This document shows positions 35,038 through 47,423 of a DNA stretch of 64,000 nt, in pieces. The notes below the pieces were generated by a model. It searched no databases, was not told the origin of the DNA, and worked only from the letters and a program-made list of their open reading frames with translations. The DNA lies in assembly GCA_005656395.1 (NCBI GenBank), contig SRSI01000066.1:868001-932000 (forward strand), in the 5' to 3' direction. The stretch is from Strongyloides papillosus. Lineage: Eukaryota; Nematoda; Chromadorea; Rhabditida; Strongyloididae. The position numbers and the translations under genes are program-made. Positions within the stretch are counted from its first letter, which is position 1. Every line of letters begins with the position of its first letter.

Positions 35038-37000
35038 TTTAATTTCTAATAAAAAAAATAGTTTAAAACAATGAAGTGTTAACAATATTTTTTAATAACG
35101 ATACTTGTCATAAAGATCTATTATTATATGAAATATTATAAATGTTTGTTTTAACCAAGTAGCATCCTCAAGTTTAATAACACCAGAAAACGTTATTTAT
35201 CTAAAGAGCTTCGCTCATACCACCGTTATATGTTGATAATCATTAAAATATAAAATATTGACAATGTATATCGGATACTTTTGATCTTTCTACAATTTTA
35301 TATCCATCTGGCAGACGTTCAATTAATAGTTGAAAATGTATCATATATATATTTATTTTTAATGGTTCAATAGAATGTCCTTTGAAAAGTTCATTGACAA
35401 TACACAAGCCTTGAAATATAAATTTTGCACAAAAAAAATCACGCCATATAAAGTAATAGTAAAAAATTTATGAAGATACTTTTATAACAATGATTCTTTT
35501 TATTTTAAATACTTATTGTGCCCTTTTAAATAACAAAATTACAAGAAGTTGATAGATCATTGCAATTTTTTCTATTTCAAGTATCTATAATTAAATGTGA
35601 AGGAGTATATTTAATTAAAACTCAAAAAATTGCTCTTCATCTTATCAAGGTATATTTAAGAGTCAAATTTGTCAAAAATGTAAATTTTTATACACAATTG
35701 TTGATCGAATTTGTTCTTTTAAAGAATATATTTAAATTTTTCTATTATCAATTTTGAACTAAATAAAAAATTTTTATTGTTTATTATAACGTGAGACTAA
35801 AATTATATATCATTGGTGCATTAGTTTATAAAGTAATTTATTATACTTCCAAACTAATAGCTCATGTTTTATCAAGGTATATAACAAATATACTTAAAAT
35901 AAAAAAAGGAGAATTTTTTCAGTAGTGAATGTTACATTAAAATATACATTTTTACTATTTATTCGATACTATACATTACTATTAAATTAATACCGAAATT
36001 ATTTTTAAAATAACATTTTAAGTTATTTAGAAAATAAACAAATTTTTTAAATTCTATAAATTTTATTTTCTTATACAATAAAATTAAAATTACTTTGAAT
36101 AACACAAATATTATTTACTTTTCATTTTTTATTAATAGATTTTAAACAATAATATTTACTTAAATCTTTTAATTAAATAAATTTGATTAAAAGTACATTT
36201 AATATTATTTGCAGAAAAAATTTGATTTCTATAATGAATCATCTTAAAATTTACTGTAATAAAAGGTATACACTCTGTAAGAGATGGAAATAATTAAGTT
36301 AACAAAAATGTTAAATAATGATGAGAGGTCCAACACTTAAGAGATCTAAATTAAATATATTAGATTTTTTTTATAATCGTCATTTAGGTAATTACCTTTT
36401 CTAAACATTAAAAATACTAAAGACTTATTTCATATTTCTTGCATATTCCTTTTCAATAAAATGTTAAAGAAAATTATATTTTTACTGTTATTGCTCAATA
36501 AATATAATATTAAAAATTCTTAATTTTAAATTATTTTTTCATAGAAAATATAAATATATTGTTATAAATAAAGCATATCAAATAAAAATTGCTAAAATTT
36601 TTAAACATATAAATTTAGCAGTAATTATAAATTATTTTTTTTCAGAAAGTATCTTATTTATTTGGTATTCTAAAGAATAACTTTTTCAAACCAGGTTTAA
36701 CTATTATTTCTATTTCTATGATACAATATTGATATACCTTTATTACATTATACCATTTTTTATAAGGGTCTATCATCTACTTATAAAGTTAACTTATATT
36801 GTAAGGTATTCAGTTATTAGCTATTTCCATTCAGTCTTCTATCAAGGAGAAAGAACTTTTAATCTTCCATATTGCTTAAAGATATTTTTATCTATATTTA
36901 AAAACTTTTATTTTGAGTTTTTTGTCATTGTTTGTCGGTTCATTCAGTTGGCCCGATAACATAATCACTAATTTTATCTAAATCATCCAAAAGTTTCATC
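35038..37000. other. Intergenic region with coding-like remnants
   Basis: 2 kb between divergent genes. A minus-strand open frame at 35243-35467 and a plus-strand one at 35530-35757 have more gene-like composition than the surroundings (see findings). The rest is AT-rich with nothing recognised. Confidence 0.45.
35243..35467 (-). pseudogene. Possible exon remnant of unknown gene
   Basis: A 74-codon open stretch on the minus strand, ending in TAA, with no plausible start codon. The predicted residues (RDFFCAKFIFQGLC, then LLIERLPDGYKIVERSKVSD) have a balanced, protein-like composition with Arg, Gly, Asp and Cys that differs from the Lys/Asn/Ile/Phe noise in neighbouring random frames. No acceptor, donor or partner exon could be fixed. 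I do not recognise the family. It may be a decayed exon or a chance frame. Confidence 0.25.
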
Positions 37001-38202
37001 ATGAAAATGGTAAGTGTTTTATTTAATAGTTTTTTTTTATTTAAATTATCTATAATTATAGTCTTCTAAATTTTTCATTCTGTTGTTATTAATTTTCTAT
37101 CAATGTAATACCAGCTATGGGAAATCTATGACCTTTAACATAAAAAATAAAGTAAAACGGTCTTTGAATAATTTACGCGTTATTCCTAAACTGGATAAAT
37201 TTTATTGCGGAACTGATGGATTGGTTTCATTTTTGGCTGAGAATAAGCTTACACATTCCTGTCCATCACGATACAGTAAGTTATCTAAGATTATTTATTA
37301 AAAATTGTTAATTTAACTTATAGATCAAGCCAATATGTGTTGTTATGAACATGATAACTGCTATTCAGAACAACTCGGACAGGAATATTGTGATGAAATT
37401 TTTTGTAGCTGCCTAAGCCAATACGTTGGAGAGGATGGTAAAGATAGTAAATGTGTTTCAGTAGCGAATTATTTTTGTGAAACAGTCAAAGATTTTGGAT
37501 CTTACGCATATTCAGCTTCTGCAACATCCAATTCATCTGTAGAAGATAATAATGATAATAGTCAGAGAAATGACTACGAGACAACTGCAACAAACGATGA
37601 ATTGACAACTACTATCGCACCAGCCGTTACATCAACGATACTATTTCATTTTAATGAATGCAGAGATGAAAAAGAAATTATTGTAGAATATTGTATAAGT
37701 AAATTTGATGAATGTAAGGAAAATGACAAAGAAGATAAGGAATTGTGTAATGGAAATTTTTGTGAGTGTATCTCAAATCGTATTACCAACAATGAGATAG
37801 AATATCTTCAATCAACGTGTAAGCAGGAATTAATAAATTATTGCCCTGTTCTTTCAACTTTTTCATCATCTAATGTGGATAGAGACTCCTTCAATTTAAA
37901 AGATACCTTATGGAATTTGTTCTTGGCTTATTCAAATTTTATTTATTTGGGATTAATAATTGTAAGGATTAAATTTTTGAAAATTTATCATTATTAAATT
38001 TTAGGTGTTTATTTTTATTTATTTATACGTGAAGGGGTACCTCCACACGTATCCATTAAAATATGAACAAGCACCAAGTGAATTGTCTCAAGTTGGTATC
38101 TTATCTGATCTCACTATGAACATGACTGATGTAACATTATTAACGCCAACAAAATTAAGACCATCGTCAAGTGCTAGTTTGCAAGTTCAAAATAAACTTT
38201 AA
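37001..38202 (+). CDS. Membrane-anchored phospholipase-A2-like protein with duplicated Cys domain
   Basis: Four exons, 37001-37009, 37062-37275, 37324-37961 and 38005-38202, give 352 aa. Exon 1 is only three codons and joins to a signal peptide (MKMSSKFFILLLLIFYQCNTSYG). The ectodomain has the secretory PLA2 layout: FYCGTDGLV in place of the calcium loop YCGxGG, then the active-site helix MCCYEHDNCYSE with the catalytic His-Asp pair, and further cysteines (EYCDEIFCSCL). After a Thr/Ser/Asn-rich linker a second cysteine module follows (YCISKFDEC...LCNGNFCEC...CKQELINYC) that lacks the catalytic His. A hydrophobic segment across the exon 3/4 junction (LAYSNFIYLGLIIVVFIFIYLYV) anchors it, leaving a 50-residue cytoplasmic tail. 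Activity is uncertain because the calcium loop deviates. Confidence 0.8.
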
Positions 38203-38820
38203 GAAAATTAAAACATTTCAACCGTTTGGTATATATTATAATATACTCAATTTCTTTTAAAAATGTTTTAATTTACATCTCAAAAAAGGCTTAGGATAGT
38301 TAAAAAAAGGGATCTAAGTGAAAAGATAGTATAGTATAAAACTATATATAATAGTAATTTATATTTGTTATATATTATCATATTATTATAAATTATTATA
38401 TACTATGTCAGATTTTTTTATATAAATTGTTGGTTGTTTCAATATTTCTTTTTGTTTCTGAAAAAACAACTATGTATAAATAATCAATTATATTGCTAAA
38501 AAAGTGACTTTTTGGATAAGTTTTATAAAATTAATATTTTAAATGTTGACATAACGTTTTATTAAAGGTATAAATAAATATGATTAAGCATTTATTTATA
38601 TCTTTAAAGTGTAATGTCAATTCTTTATACAGTCATCATCTTATCATTTTTGGTATGAATCATATAAGTGTGTGGGACAACTTCTATGGAGCATAAAATA
38701 TATTGTTAAATAAAGTTAAAGACATTGCATAATAGTTTTGTCATACTAAAAATTAATCTTATATTAATAAGAATATAAAATATTATTTATATTTTTTTTA
38801 TGATAGATGTATAGTTAATA
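38203..38820. other. Intergenic spacer
   Basis: 618 bases between two + strand genes. A dense TATAT/TTATTA tract at about 38325-38410 is simple sequence. No gene or clear regulatory site seen. Confidence 0.45.
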
Positions 38821-39747
38821 ATGTTAATATTATTACTACTTCTGATTTCTTTTTCTATTCATGGAAATTTAGAAAATATTGACAATACTTATATTAGTTG
38901 GACACCAGAAGCGTATCCTGATAGCAGAATTGATCTTACTTCATGTCATGTAAGTGTACCTTCTTTTATATGTGATGCAAATAAATCGTTAAATGATTAC
39001 GAAAATCAAAAAGGTATGTCATGCTTATATATAGGATATGTTTTTAATATTTTAATAAATTTTTAAGGTGCTGAGTATTTACAATCAATGGTAGAAAAAA
39101 TAAGAAGAACAACACATTGTCCCTGTGATCATTCCCAATTTGGTAGTAGAGGTTGTGGCCATACTTCTCTTGGTTTTACAATATCTATAGCTGTTTTTTC
39201 AAAACTTTATCGCAATTCAGAATTTAGAAATGATAATGATAAAAAATATGCTATGAGTGTTTTTGCAGAAACACTTAGACAACGTCAAAAAAGAGGAGAA
39301 TGTGATGAAGATATATTAATTGCTCTTGCAGTTGATGATGGTGTTGTTTGGACTTCATTAGGAAGTGTTGCTCATAGAATTATAAATTCTGAGTTGATCA
39401 ATGATGTTTCAGATATTGCTGACACATACTTTCAAAAATCAAAATTTACAGAAGGATTGGCTTTTATGGTAGATACGTATGGGAAATTACTAAGAAATGA
39501 AGAAGTTTCTATAGAGAAGTGTGATAATTGTGTTTTTGGAATCTTTCCACTATGGTCAGTAATTGTTACAATAGTTGTAATTGTTATCATTATAATTGTT
39601 GCTATTATTATTGTAATAGTAGTATGTAAAAAGAGATCAACAGATAGACATGATAGCTATACATTAGGCATGAAAGTAGGAAGTGATACAATTAAAACAA
39701 AACGTATTCTTCGTCGAGAAACTCAAAGAGATGAAAGAAAAATTTAA
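38821..39747 (+). CDS. TPM-domain membrane protein, MOLO-1-like
   Basis: Two exons, 38821-39013 and 39068-39747, give 290 aa. Seen: a signal peptide (MLILLLLLISFSIHG); a TPM-type domain opening with WTPEAYPDSRIDLTSCHV and the short CDANKSLN (C-D-x-x-x-x-L) motif; a helix-rich core containing CPCDHSQFGSRGC and FAETLRQRQKRGECDEDILIALAVDDGVVW; and a single C-terminal transmembrane helix (WSVIVTIVVIVIIIIVAIII) with a basic cytoplasmic tail. This order is that of C. elegans MOLO-1, an auxiliary subunit of levamisole-sensitive acetylcholine receptors, and its many nematode paralogues. Which paralogue this is, and whether it modulates a receptor, cannot be told from sequence. Confidence 0.82.
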
Positions 39748-42700
39748 CTTTAAATGTCAAACATTTCGAAATACATTTAATTAATGTTGCTTTAAATTTT
39801 CTATTAATAAAATTAATAATTTTTTTAAATATGCAGAAATTGATATGTCACTAATTTTTTCCATGTATAACATAAAATATTTAACTTTTCGCTGTAAGTT
39901 ATATAATTATAGGTATTTATTTTGTAAATAATAATGATAGAGATTTTTTATTTTATATAATGGATTATTCAATAACTAATAAAATATAACAAGTCTTATT
40001 ATTACATCATAATATTCATGTAACCATTCAAATGAAATAAATTATATCTATCTTCTATTACCATAATGAATAAATTTTTACTGATATTTAAAAAATAACA
40101 CTTTTGATGTGTTCCATTTTACTTTTTTTCATGAATTATAAAACAATGTTTTAAAGGAAAAACAATAAATTTAAACTTTAACAATCACTGGAAAATATTT
40201 TCTTGATATTTATAATTATACATCTAATATTTTTCAATATTTCTATTATAAAATATTTGTCGATTTATTTAATTATGTAATCTATTTATTATTAATAATT
40301 ATTTAATAACTGCATAGAAAAGTTTAAAACATAAAATTTAAAAAAATATTCTATATAAAGCAATTTTGTAAATTAAAAATAGATATTCTCACATTGAAGT
40401 AGTTTTTTTTTGTAAAAAATCCTATATTAAATAATAATTTTATTGTTTATAAAACATATTAAATTCTAAAATCTAAGTGTATTTTTTTAAATTAGTTGAT
40501 TGTTAATATTATTTCTAATAACAATGACTATATTTTTTAGTTCCAAAAATAAAATGATGGGGGAAATATATGTTTAATTGAACAATATGATAAGAAAAAC
40601 TATGTTATAAAAAGATATATACATAAATTTATTCATTCTCTTAATATTATAAGTATATATAATGGCATAGTTATATGCTTATAACTTATTAGAAAAGAAA
40701 TTTAAAAAAATTATAAATTTCCAATAATAAGAATAATATATTAATGATAAAATAAGTATACAACGGTAAAAGTTGAGAATATCTTGAATTCTCATCGAAT
40801 AGTATAGTCGATAAAAATTCATTATATTGTAGAATATAAATAATTTTCTAAATATATCAAGAGTTATTATTTAGTGTAACTAATTAATATAACTACTGGA
40901 ATTTTTGTCATTTAAATTTTGTACTTTAAAAAATTTATTAATTTAAATTTTTTTCAATATTATACAGCAATTTTTAAATGTTATTTTTAAACTAACCTTT
41001 ACAAAATAATTTCCTTTTTTTCTTGGTTTAAATTGAACTATTAACACACGAAAAAATTAAATATTTTGAAAATAAATATTGAAACTTGTATAATAATTAT
41101 TTTAATACTATAAGTATTTTTTGTGAACAGAATCTATCTTGTTTAAAATTATTTATTTTTTTATTCTATAAAGGAGCTTATATTATTATATGATTGAATA
41201 ACAATTAGCTGAAAAACGTGTCACAAATGAAAAAATGATGTAGTTACAAAAACAAATTCTACTTAATGATATGTATCAATAAAAGTTTTAATATAAAAAA
41301 TTTAGTTTTCAAAAATTTTTTTAATGTTTACTTACATCTATCATTAATTAATTTTTTAAATTGATTTTAAAAATTTTATTATAATTGAACATCCTTAATT
41401 ATTTAGATAAATATTTCGATGAAGTATGTACCTGTTATTGAAATAGAGATCTAAATCAAAAATATATTAGAAAAATTAAAGCTTATAATTTTATGTAAAT
41501 TTTAAAGATTAAAAAATAATAACATGACTTCTATTTATTGCACTTCTAAATTTAATGTTTTAAAAGACATTACATAAGGATAATTATACTTCCAATCTTT
41601 TTAAAACTTTACAAGGCTCTCTAAATGGTAATATAAATTTCCTATAATAATGTAGAAATAAATTATTTGTATATGTAAATATTTATTTTATATTTTAATA
41701 TTACACTTTCCCCCATAAATACAGTTTCAAACAATGATGTTTATTATATTATTTATTGCTGAAGTCAACTTTTGTATCATATATAATATTATGTCATAAA
41801 TTTATTAATACTATATTTCTTGTTATAAAATATTTCATTTGAAAAACAGAAAATTACCTATTTTGGTGATCATTTATTAACAATTTTTATTTGTTACATA
41901 ATAATGGTAAAGTTTAGAATTTTTCATGATAAATAATGTTTTTTAAAATTTAAAAATAAGCATCATATGTTTAAGTAATTAAAGGATCTAAGGGGGATTA
42001 AATGAATAGTTATAAATTTCTAGGTATAAATATATTTCACTGAAATTCTTATTAATTTCGTTTGTTATGAATAATTTTTTAATTATTATAATACTCCCAC
42101 ATGAATTTCACAATTAACTTTTTAAAAATTATTTATTTTATTTCAAGGAATTATTAAAAGATCATAATCTGATTTTATGTTATAATTACATATGTTATTC
42201 TTACTTATTAGTTAACTCAAATTTAATTTTTCACTAAATAATTAATTCCTTTACCAGCGGTTTAATTTAAAACTTATCAAATTAAAAGTAGCATGATGTT
42301 TTTAATACAAATTATTACAAAAGGCTTTAAAATTTTCATAATTTAGAATATACAATATCTTTAGAACATACTTTAATAAGAATGCCTTTTAATGAAGTTT
42401 TAAAATATAATTCATTAAAATAATTATATCATTATAAAAGTAAATAAAAATATTTCATACTATCGAAAACAAATATATTCATGTGTGATTTTTCAGACTT
42501 TTCAAATAAATACATATGATTAAACAAATGTTTAAAAACTGTCAACTTTGATAAAACATAATAATATAATTATTAATAGTAAGCTAGGTTTACAGTTTGC
42601 AATATATGGTATTCTTATGAAACCATGTGCATCTGCCAAGGGCAAATCAGCATCCGATTATCAAAAGATGTTAAAATTTAGTGATACATTAAAGCCTAAA

Positions 42701-43996
42701 ATTGTAAAGCTTTTATAATTTTATGTTTATTTATATGAAAAAATTTTTGTGTTAAACTTAAATTTTTCTGGTAATGTTTACTATAGTACCATAATACACG
42801 ATTATTTAATTAGCCTATAAAGTTTATTTTATTAGCAACATTTAATCATTCAAATATAACAATAATCATTTTATCGTAATTGTAAAATATAATAATTTAC
42901 TTTTTTACCTTTTATGTACTCTTGAGAGCTAATCTTTTATATAAAAACGGTATTTTACAAATTCTAAGTGATTCTGATTGATTAAAGCATGGCATATTTA
43001 ATAGTTTTTTTTGTTAAACATAAAAAAATCATTGTATAATTTATCTCTAAAATATTTATTTATCATATTTTAGGATGGTATATGAAATATCTGTTAAACA
43101 CTCACTCCATATTTCATTCAAATTAATACAATATGAAAATAAATTTCACAATAAATATAGAATTCTTAACTATTTGTCTTAAAATTCTCATTAAATTTGT
43201 CTTTTTATTTATAACTTATACCAAAATTTTATTTTAAAATCATTTTAATATTTTCTAAAAATTAATGTATTATTTCCTTATCATTAATGCGACAATAATC
43301 ATTTTAACTTAATATTTGTATCTATTGATTTCGTTATTGAACGTAATCTCAAATATGATTTACTATCAACGATTCTTGAATACACATTTCTTAATCAAAA
43401 ACTTTATAGATGTAACTTTTATAGTTAAAATGCACCGAAACCTAATATTATATGTTATTAATAATAAACGATTGGTTATAATTTAAAGCAAGTGTTGCTT
43501 TTTTTACTTTTACGATTTTATGCCTTAAATGTAATTTATTAGGGATTTTTTATTTTTAAAGACGATCTCAAAAAGACAATTATAGACAAAAGTTTGGCTA
43601 TCAGATGAATATAATTTTATAAAAAATACAATTTATAGTAATTCAAACTGTTAAAACATATTAAAAAGCATTGCAAAATGTTAAAAAAAAGCTTTTTATA
43701 AAAGCGCTTATAATTTTATAAAAAAATTAATCTCTAAAAATATATTGTGAGAAAAAAACTTAAGTTCTAAGATAAAAATAATATCATAGAAAATAACAAA
43801 TTATTTTAATAATCTTTTAATTATTGTTTTAACTTTTATATACGAAATAATTGCGATAAAATTAATTTAAAATTTTAAAAAAAATTAAATTCTGTTAGGT
43901 GGGAAAAATTACTACATTTCACAGAGACGTGTACTTTATTTTCTGTGTATATTATTTGTATAATATTATTTAATTTTATTTTAAAATAGGAATTTT
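39748..43996. other. 4.2-kb intergenic desert
   Basis: AT-rich with many poly-T/poly-A runs. One GC-richer, coding-like patch at about 42580-42718 is listed separately. No other gene, RNA or mobile element recognised. Confidence 0.5.
42617..42718 (+). pseudogene. Orphan short coding-like fragment
   Basis: An isolated 33-codon frame (start MKPCASAKGKSASDYQ, end KPKIVKLL) in an otherwise stop-rich desert; the frame stays open about 25 codons further upstream (SKLGLQFAIYGIL). Codons such as GCC AAG GGC and TCC GAT are unlike the local noise. A CAG precedes TTTGCAATA and could be an acceptor, and ATT/GTAAAG could be a donor. I do not recognise it: candidate small peptide gene, lone exon or gene remnant. 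Confidence 0.25.
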
Positions 43997-45068
43997 ATGA
44001 GTGGGAAATTTTTTATAGTATTTCCTGCTGTTGTTATTTTAATAATATTTGCTTTTTACAATCGTTCTTTTGATGAAAACACATTTTCTATAAGGCAGTT
44101 TGTGCCAATTGGATGTTTTGAAGAAAATCCAAGTATGTTTTATTATTTCTAAATAAAAAATTTTTTAATATATAAAATATTTAGGTTTTGAAGAAGTGTC
44201 TGATTTTTTATATAAAAATGTTACAATATTTTGTTTAATTCACTCTAGCCCTAAATATAAAAATAAGAGAGCAATTCATCAAAAAGCAACATGGTTAAAA
44301 CGATGTAACAATTACATTTTTGTATCATCAGATGAAGACAAAGATCTTCCAGCTATCAAGGGTGGGCTAAAAGACGGTTACGAATTTTCAAATGAGCGTG
44401 TACGATATGGGTTAACATATGTCTATAATAATTTTGGAGATAAATATGATTGGTTTTTTAAGGGAGATGATGATAATTATGTTATTATGGAAAATCTAAG
44501 AACATTTTTGTTATTACGTAATCCATCTATTGATCAATATTATGGCTTTAAATTAACACTCGGTCATGAATATATGAGTGGAGCCGGATTCATATTAAGT
44601 AAATCAGCTTTAAAAAAAATGGTTACAATTTCTTTTCAAAATAATACAATATGTAGTAACAAATCGAATATTCCTGAAGATGTTGAATTTGGAAATTGTC
44701 TTAGAAATGTTGGTATCCCACCTATGGATTCAAGGGATTCCTCGAATAGACATATGTTTGTTCCTTCAAGCTTTTCTGAATTTTCTACAATGATAAAAAA
44801 TTCTCATTTTGATGGATTTGTAAGAATGAGTCCTTATGAATTAAAAAAAGGATTTACATCATTGTCAGAATACCCAATATCATTTCATTATGTTAATGGT
44901 GATATGTTTTACGGTCTTGAGTATTTATTTTACCATGCTGGGGTGATTGGAAAAGATACAGGTGCTTTGAGAAATAATGATACTAATATGTACAAGAGTA
45001 ATTTTGATACATATTTCACAAGACTAAAACGGTTTGCTAGAAATTTCTACAAATTTAATATACATTAA
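43997..45068 (+). CDS. Core-1 type beta-1,3-galactosyltransferase (C1GALT1 family, GT31)
   Basis: Two exons, 43997-44132 and 44185-45068, give 339 aa. A type II Golgi enzyme: short cytoplasmic MSGK, then a signal anchor (FFIVFPAVVILIIFAFY), a stem, and the GT31 catalytic domain. Seen: IFCLIHSSPKYKNKRAIHQKATW (donor-side start); RCNNYIFVSSDEDKDLPAI; DWFFKGDDDNYVIMENLR with the metal-binding DDD at 140-142; YMSGAGFILSKSALKKM; PEDVEFGNCLRNVGI; DSRD; and VSFHYV-type end seen as PISFHYVNGDMFYGLEYLFYH. The order matches C1GALT1, which adds galactose to Ser/Thr-linked GalNAc (T antigen). Nematodes have an expanded set of such enzymes, some shaping surface glycans, so the exact acceptor is uncertain. 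An acceptor-like AAAATAG lies just upstream of the ATG. Confidence 0.9.
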
Positions 45069-45138
45069 TAATATTTCATTAATATAAATTATTTACTATA
45101 AAATATTATTTATTTAAAACGTAAAAAATGTAAGTAAT

Positions 45139-46871
45139 TTAAGTTCTTGTAACTAATGTAGCAGTTTTTGATAATGTTCTAACTTGGAATGTTTGACCTG
45201 GATTAAGTGATTCCCCATCTACAGCAAAATGTCCTAGGTTACCTTTAAAAATTGGTTCAACTCTAACAGCTCTTACAGGAATTATCTCGAAAAATGGATA
45301 TTTTAAGTGATTACTACGGCATATGTCATCAAGGAAAAATCCCATTTCAAATCGATTTTTCATACCTTCCCATTTACATATACAAAGGTAAAGTACATCT
45401 TCATCTATCTTTGCACATGGTAAAAATGGAATATCACTTCCTAGATGACTAAGTTTAATTACCGATACAGTTGTAACTTTTTCTGAATAAGTTACCCATC
45501 TCTTATTAATTGGAATTGGATCATTAATTAATGGTATACCTAATTTATTTTCTTTTTTAAAGAAATCTTCTAAACTTTCTACTTTATTTTCATCATTATC
45601 ATGTCCACTAAATTTCCAATCTTCGATTTCTTCATATTCAAAATGGTCATCTCCAAACAAATGCCTTTCTTCACTGACGTGCCGTATTTTAAATTTTTTC
45701 CTATCATACCCTTCAACTGGAATATAACTTATAATAGCTTCATAATTAGCTACACTAGGTAATTGAAAAACACGTAAATATGATTCAATATGCAATCTTA
45801 GCATACCAGCCCATCGAAATCTTTCACTCCCTAAAAATTATTATATTAATTAATAATTTGTAAAATAATTTTTTCTTATTCATCATTATAAAAATTAATG
45901 ATGCTTAATAAAATCAATATCTTTTATTACCTATATCAATGTCTGCGATAATCCCCCAAGTAGCACTTAAAAACATTGGAATACTACCATTTTCTTTAGT
46001 TTCAACAACGCTTAATCTTAATGGAATATAACTTGGATTAACTGACATTAGTGCCAATTGTCTCACAAATACATCTCTTGGTGGAAATGGTTCACTGATA
46101 AATAATTCATTAATAAATAATTAAAAGTATATACCTACTTTGCTTGAAAACATATGCTTGCAGCAACAGCATTACACGTTCCAGATGGTATATGACAGAT
46201 TGGTACTTTTAAAGCTCTTTCTTTATCAGGTCTTGTTAACAAACCATAAAAAACTTCACTTAACATTCCATCACCTCCCAAAACTACAATACAATCATAT
46301 TTATCAATTTTCAATTTATTTACTATTCTTGTAGCGTCCAATTTACATTTTGTTTCATAGACTGTATAAATAATACCTGCTTCATCAAATATTGTTTTCA
46401 CTTCCGTTTCCCACTGTTGTCTTGCCATTTGTGTCCCCCCAAATGGATTTATTATGACATAAACTGTATATTTATTCTCCTTGTCTATCAAAGTATCTCT
46501 AGGCATATGTGGAGATTTCTTAAGTTTAATTAAATTTCTGAATCCTTTTAATATTTCGTCTTTTTTGTTCATGTTTTCAATTTGTATTTTTATAAAAACT
46601 CTTTCACGGCAAGATGTTCCCTTATTAATCACATAAAAATATACATCAAGTACATCTTTATTTTTTATATCTAAAAAAATATACATTTTTTAAATATTAG
46701 ATCCCTACCTTCCTTTATCCCAACAAAATCTTTAGTATTATATGTCTCATACATCCTATCATTTTTATCTGTCCATGAAAAAGTAATTTTATTATCATTA
46801 ATTTCTCCATCAACATTTTTAGTGAAAATATCGTTTCGTAAAGTACTTTTTAATCGAAATTTTAATGTCAT
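45139..46871 (-). CDS. sphk-1: Sphingosine kinase
   Basis: Four exons, 46871-46709, 46670-46139, 46094-45931 and 45830-45139, give 516 aa. The enzyme phosphorylates sphingosine to sphingosine-1-phosphate; in C. elegans SPHK-1 acts at synapses and mitochondria. Seen: an N-terminal beta-rich part; the diacylglycerol-kinase-type ATP fold with INPFGGT (128-134) and VLGGDGMLSEVFYGL (GGDG 186-189); the substrate-side CHIPSGTCNAVAAS; and, after the splice, MFLSATWGIIADIDIGSERFRWAGMLRL, corresponding to the SPHK-specific SxxWGxIADVDxxSE(K/R)xRxxG block. The C-terminal WKF/PFLPCAKIDEDVLYLC and final GNLGHFAVDGESL (DGE motif) are also present. All family blocks C1-C5 appear. The splice sites at exon 2/3 and 3/4 are fixed by these motifs. 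Confidence 0.95.
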
Positions 46872-47423
46872 TGTTTTACTAGAAAAATAAAAGCATAAGA
46901 AATATTGGAAAGATATTATTATAGCATAATTTGAAACATCTATTTAAACGAATAGACTATTGAAAGTACAAAATTTTGAATAGTTAAAAGAAATTGATTA
47001 CCATCACCATGTGTATCATAGGAACAATTAAATAACTTCCATTTATTTAATGATGAGATTATTAACCAATTCCTTTATCAAGGTACAAACTACGGTAATG
47101 TGGAAAAATAATTCATCCAATATATGCAAATAGATAAGAAATTAAATTAAAACTCTCTTTAATGTAACTTATACAGACACAAAACCAACATACATTCTGT
47201 CTTATATTAATATAAAACATATACAAAATAATCATAATATACATGTATATATTTATTAATATTATCTTTATTTTTGAATTTACAATTGTAAAAACATTCA
47301 AACATCAAAGACAAAATTAAGGAATAAATTAAAATTACACAGATAAAAAAAACTATTCTGTAAAAAAGAATATTTTTTAAATAAAATATAAACAATTAAC
47401 TGTAATTAACGTAACAAACAATA
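46872..47423. other. Spacer between sphk-1 and the UCH gene
   Basis: 552 bases between two minus-strand genes. AT-rich; overlapping frames at 47113-47395 are hydrophobic noise. Must contain the sphingosine kinase promoter, but nothing specific was seen. Confidence 0.45.

Noticed and set aside
35815..35835. TTGGTGCA resembling the mariner end
   Set aside because: Only eight bases match and the sequence diverges immediately; no transposase remains nearby.
36729..36959. 76-codon frame upstream of the PLA2-like gene
   Set aside because: Hydrophobic AT-driven composition, no domain, in the presumed promoter region.
47113..47395. Two overlapping minus-strand hydrophobic frames
   Set aside because: Low-complexity Ile/Tyr/Phe sequence in the spacer between sphk-1 and the UCH gene; no start context or splice partner.
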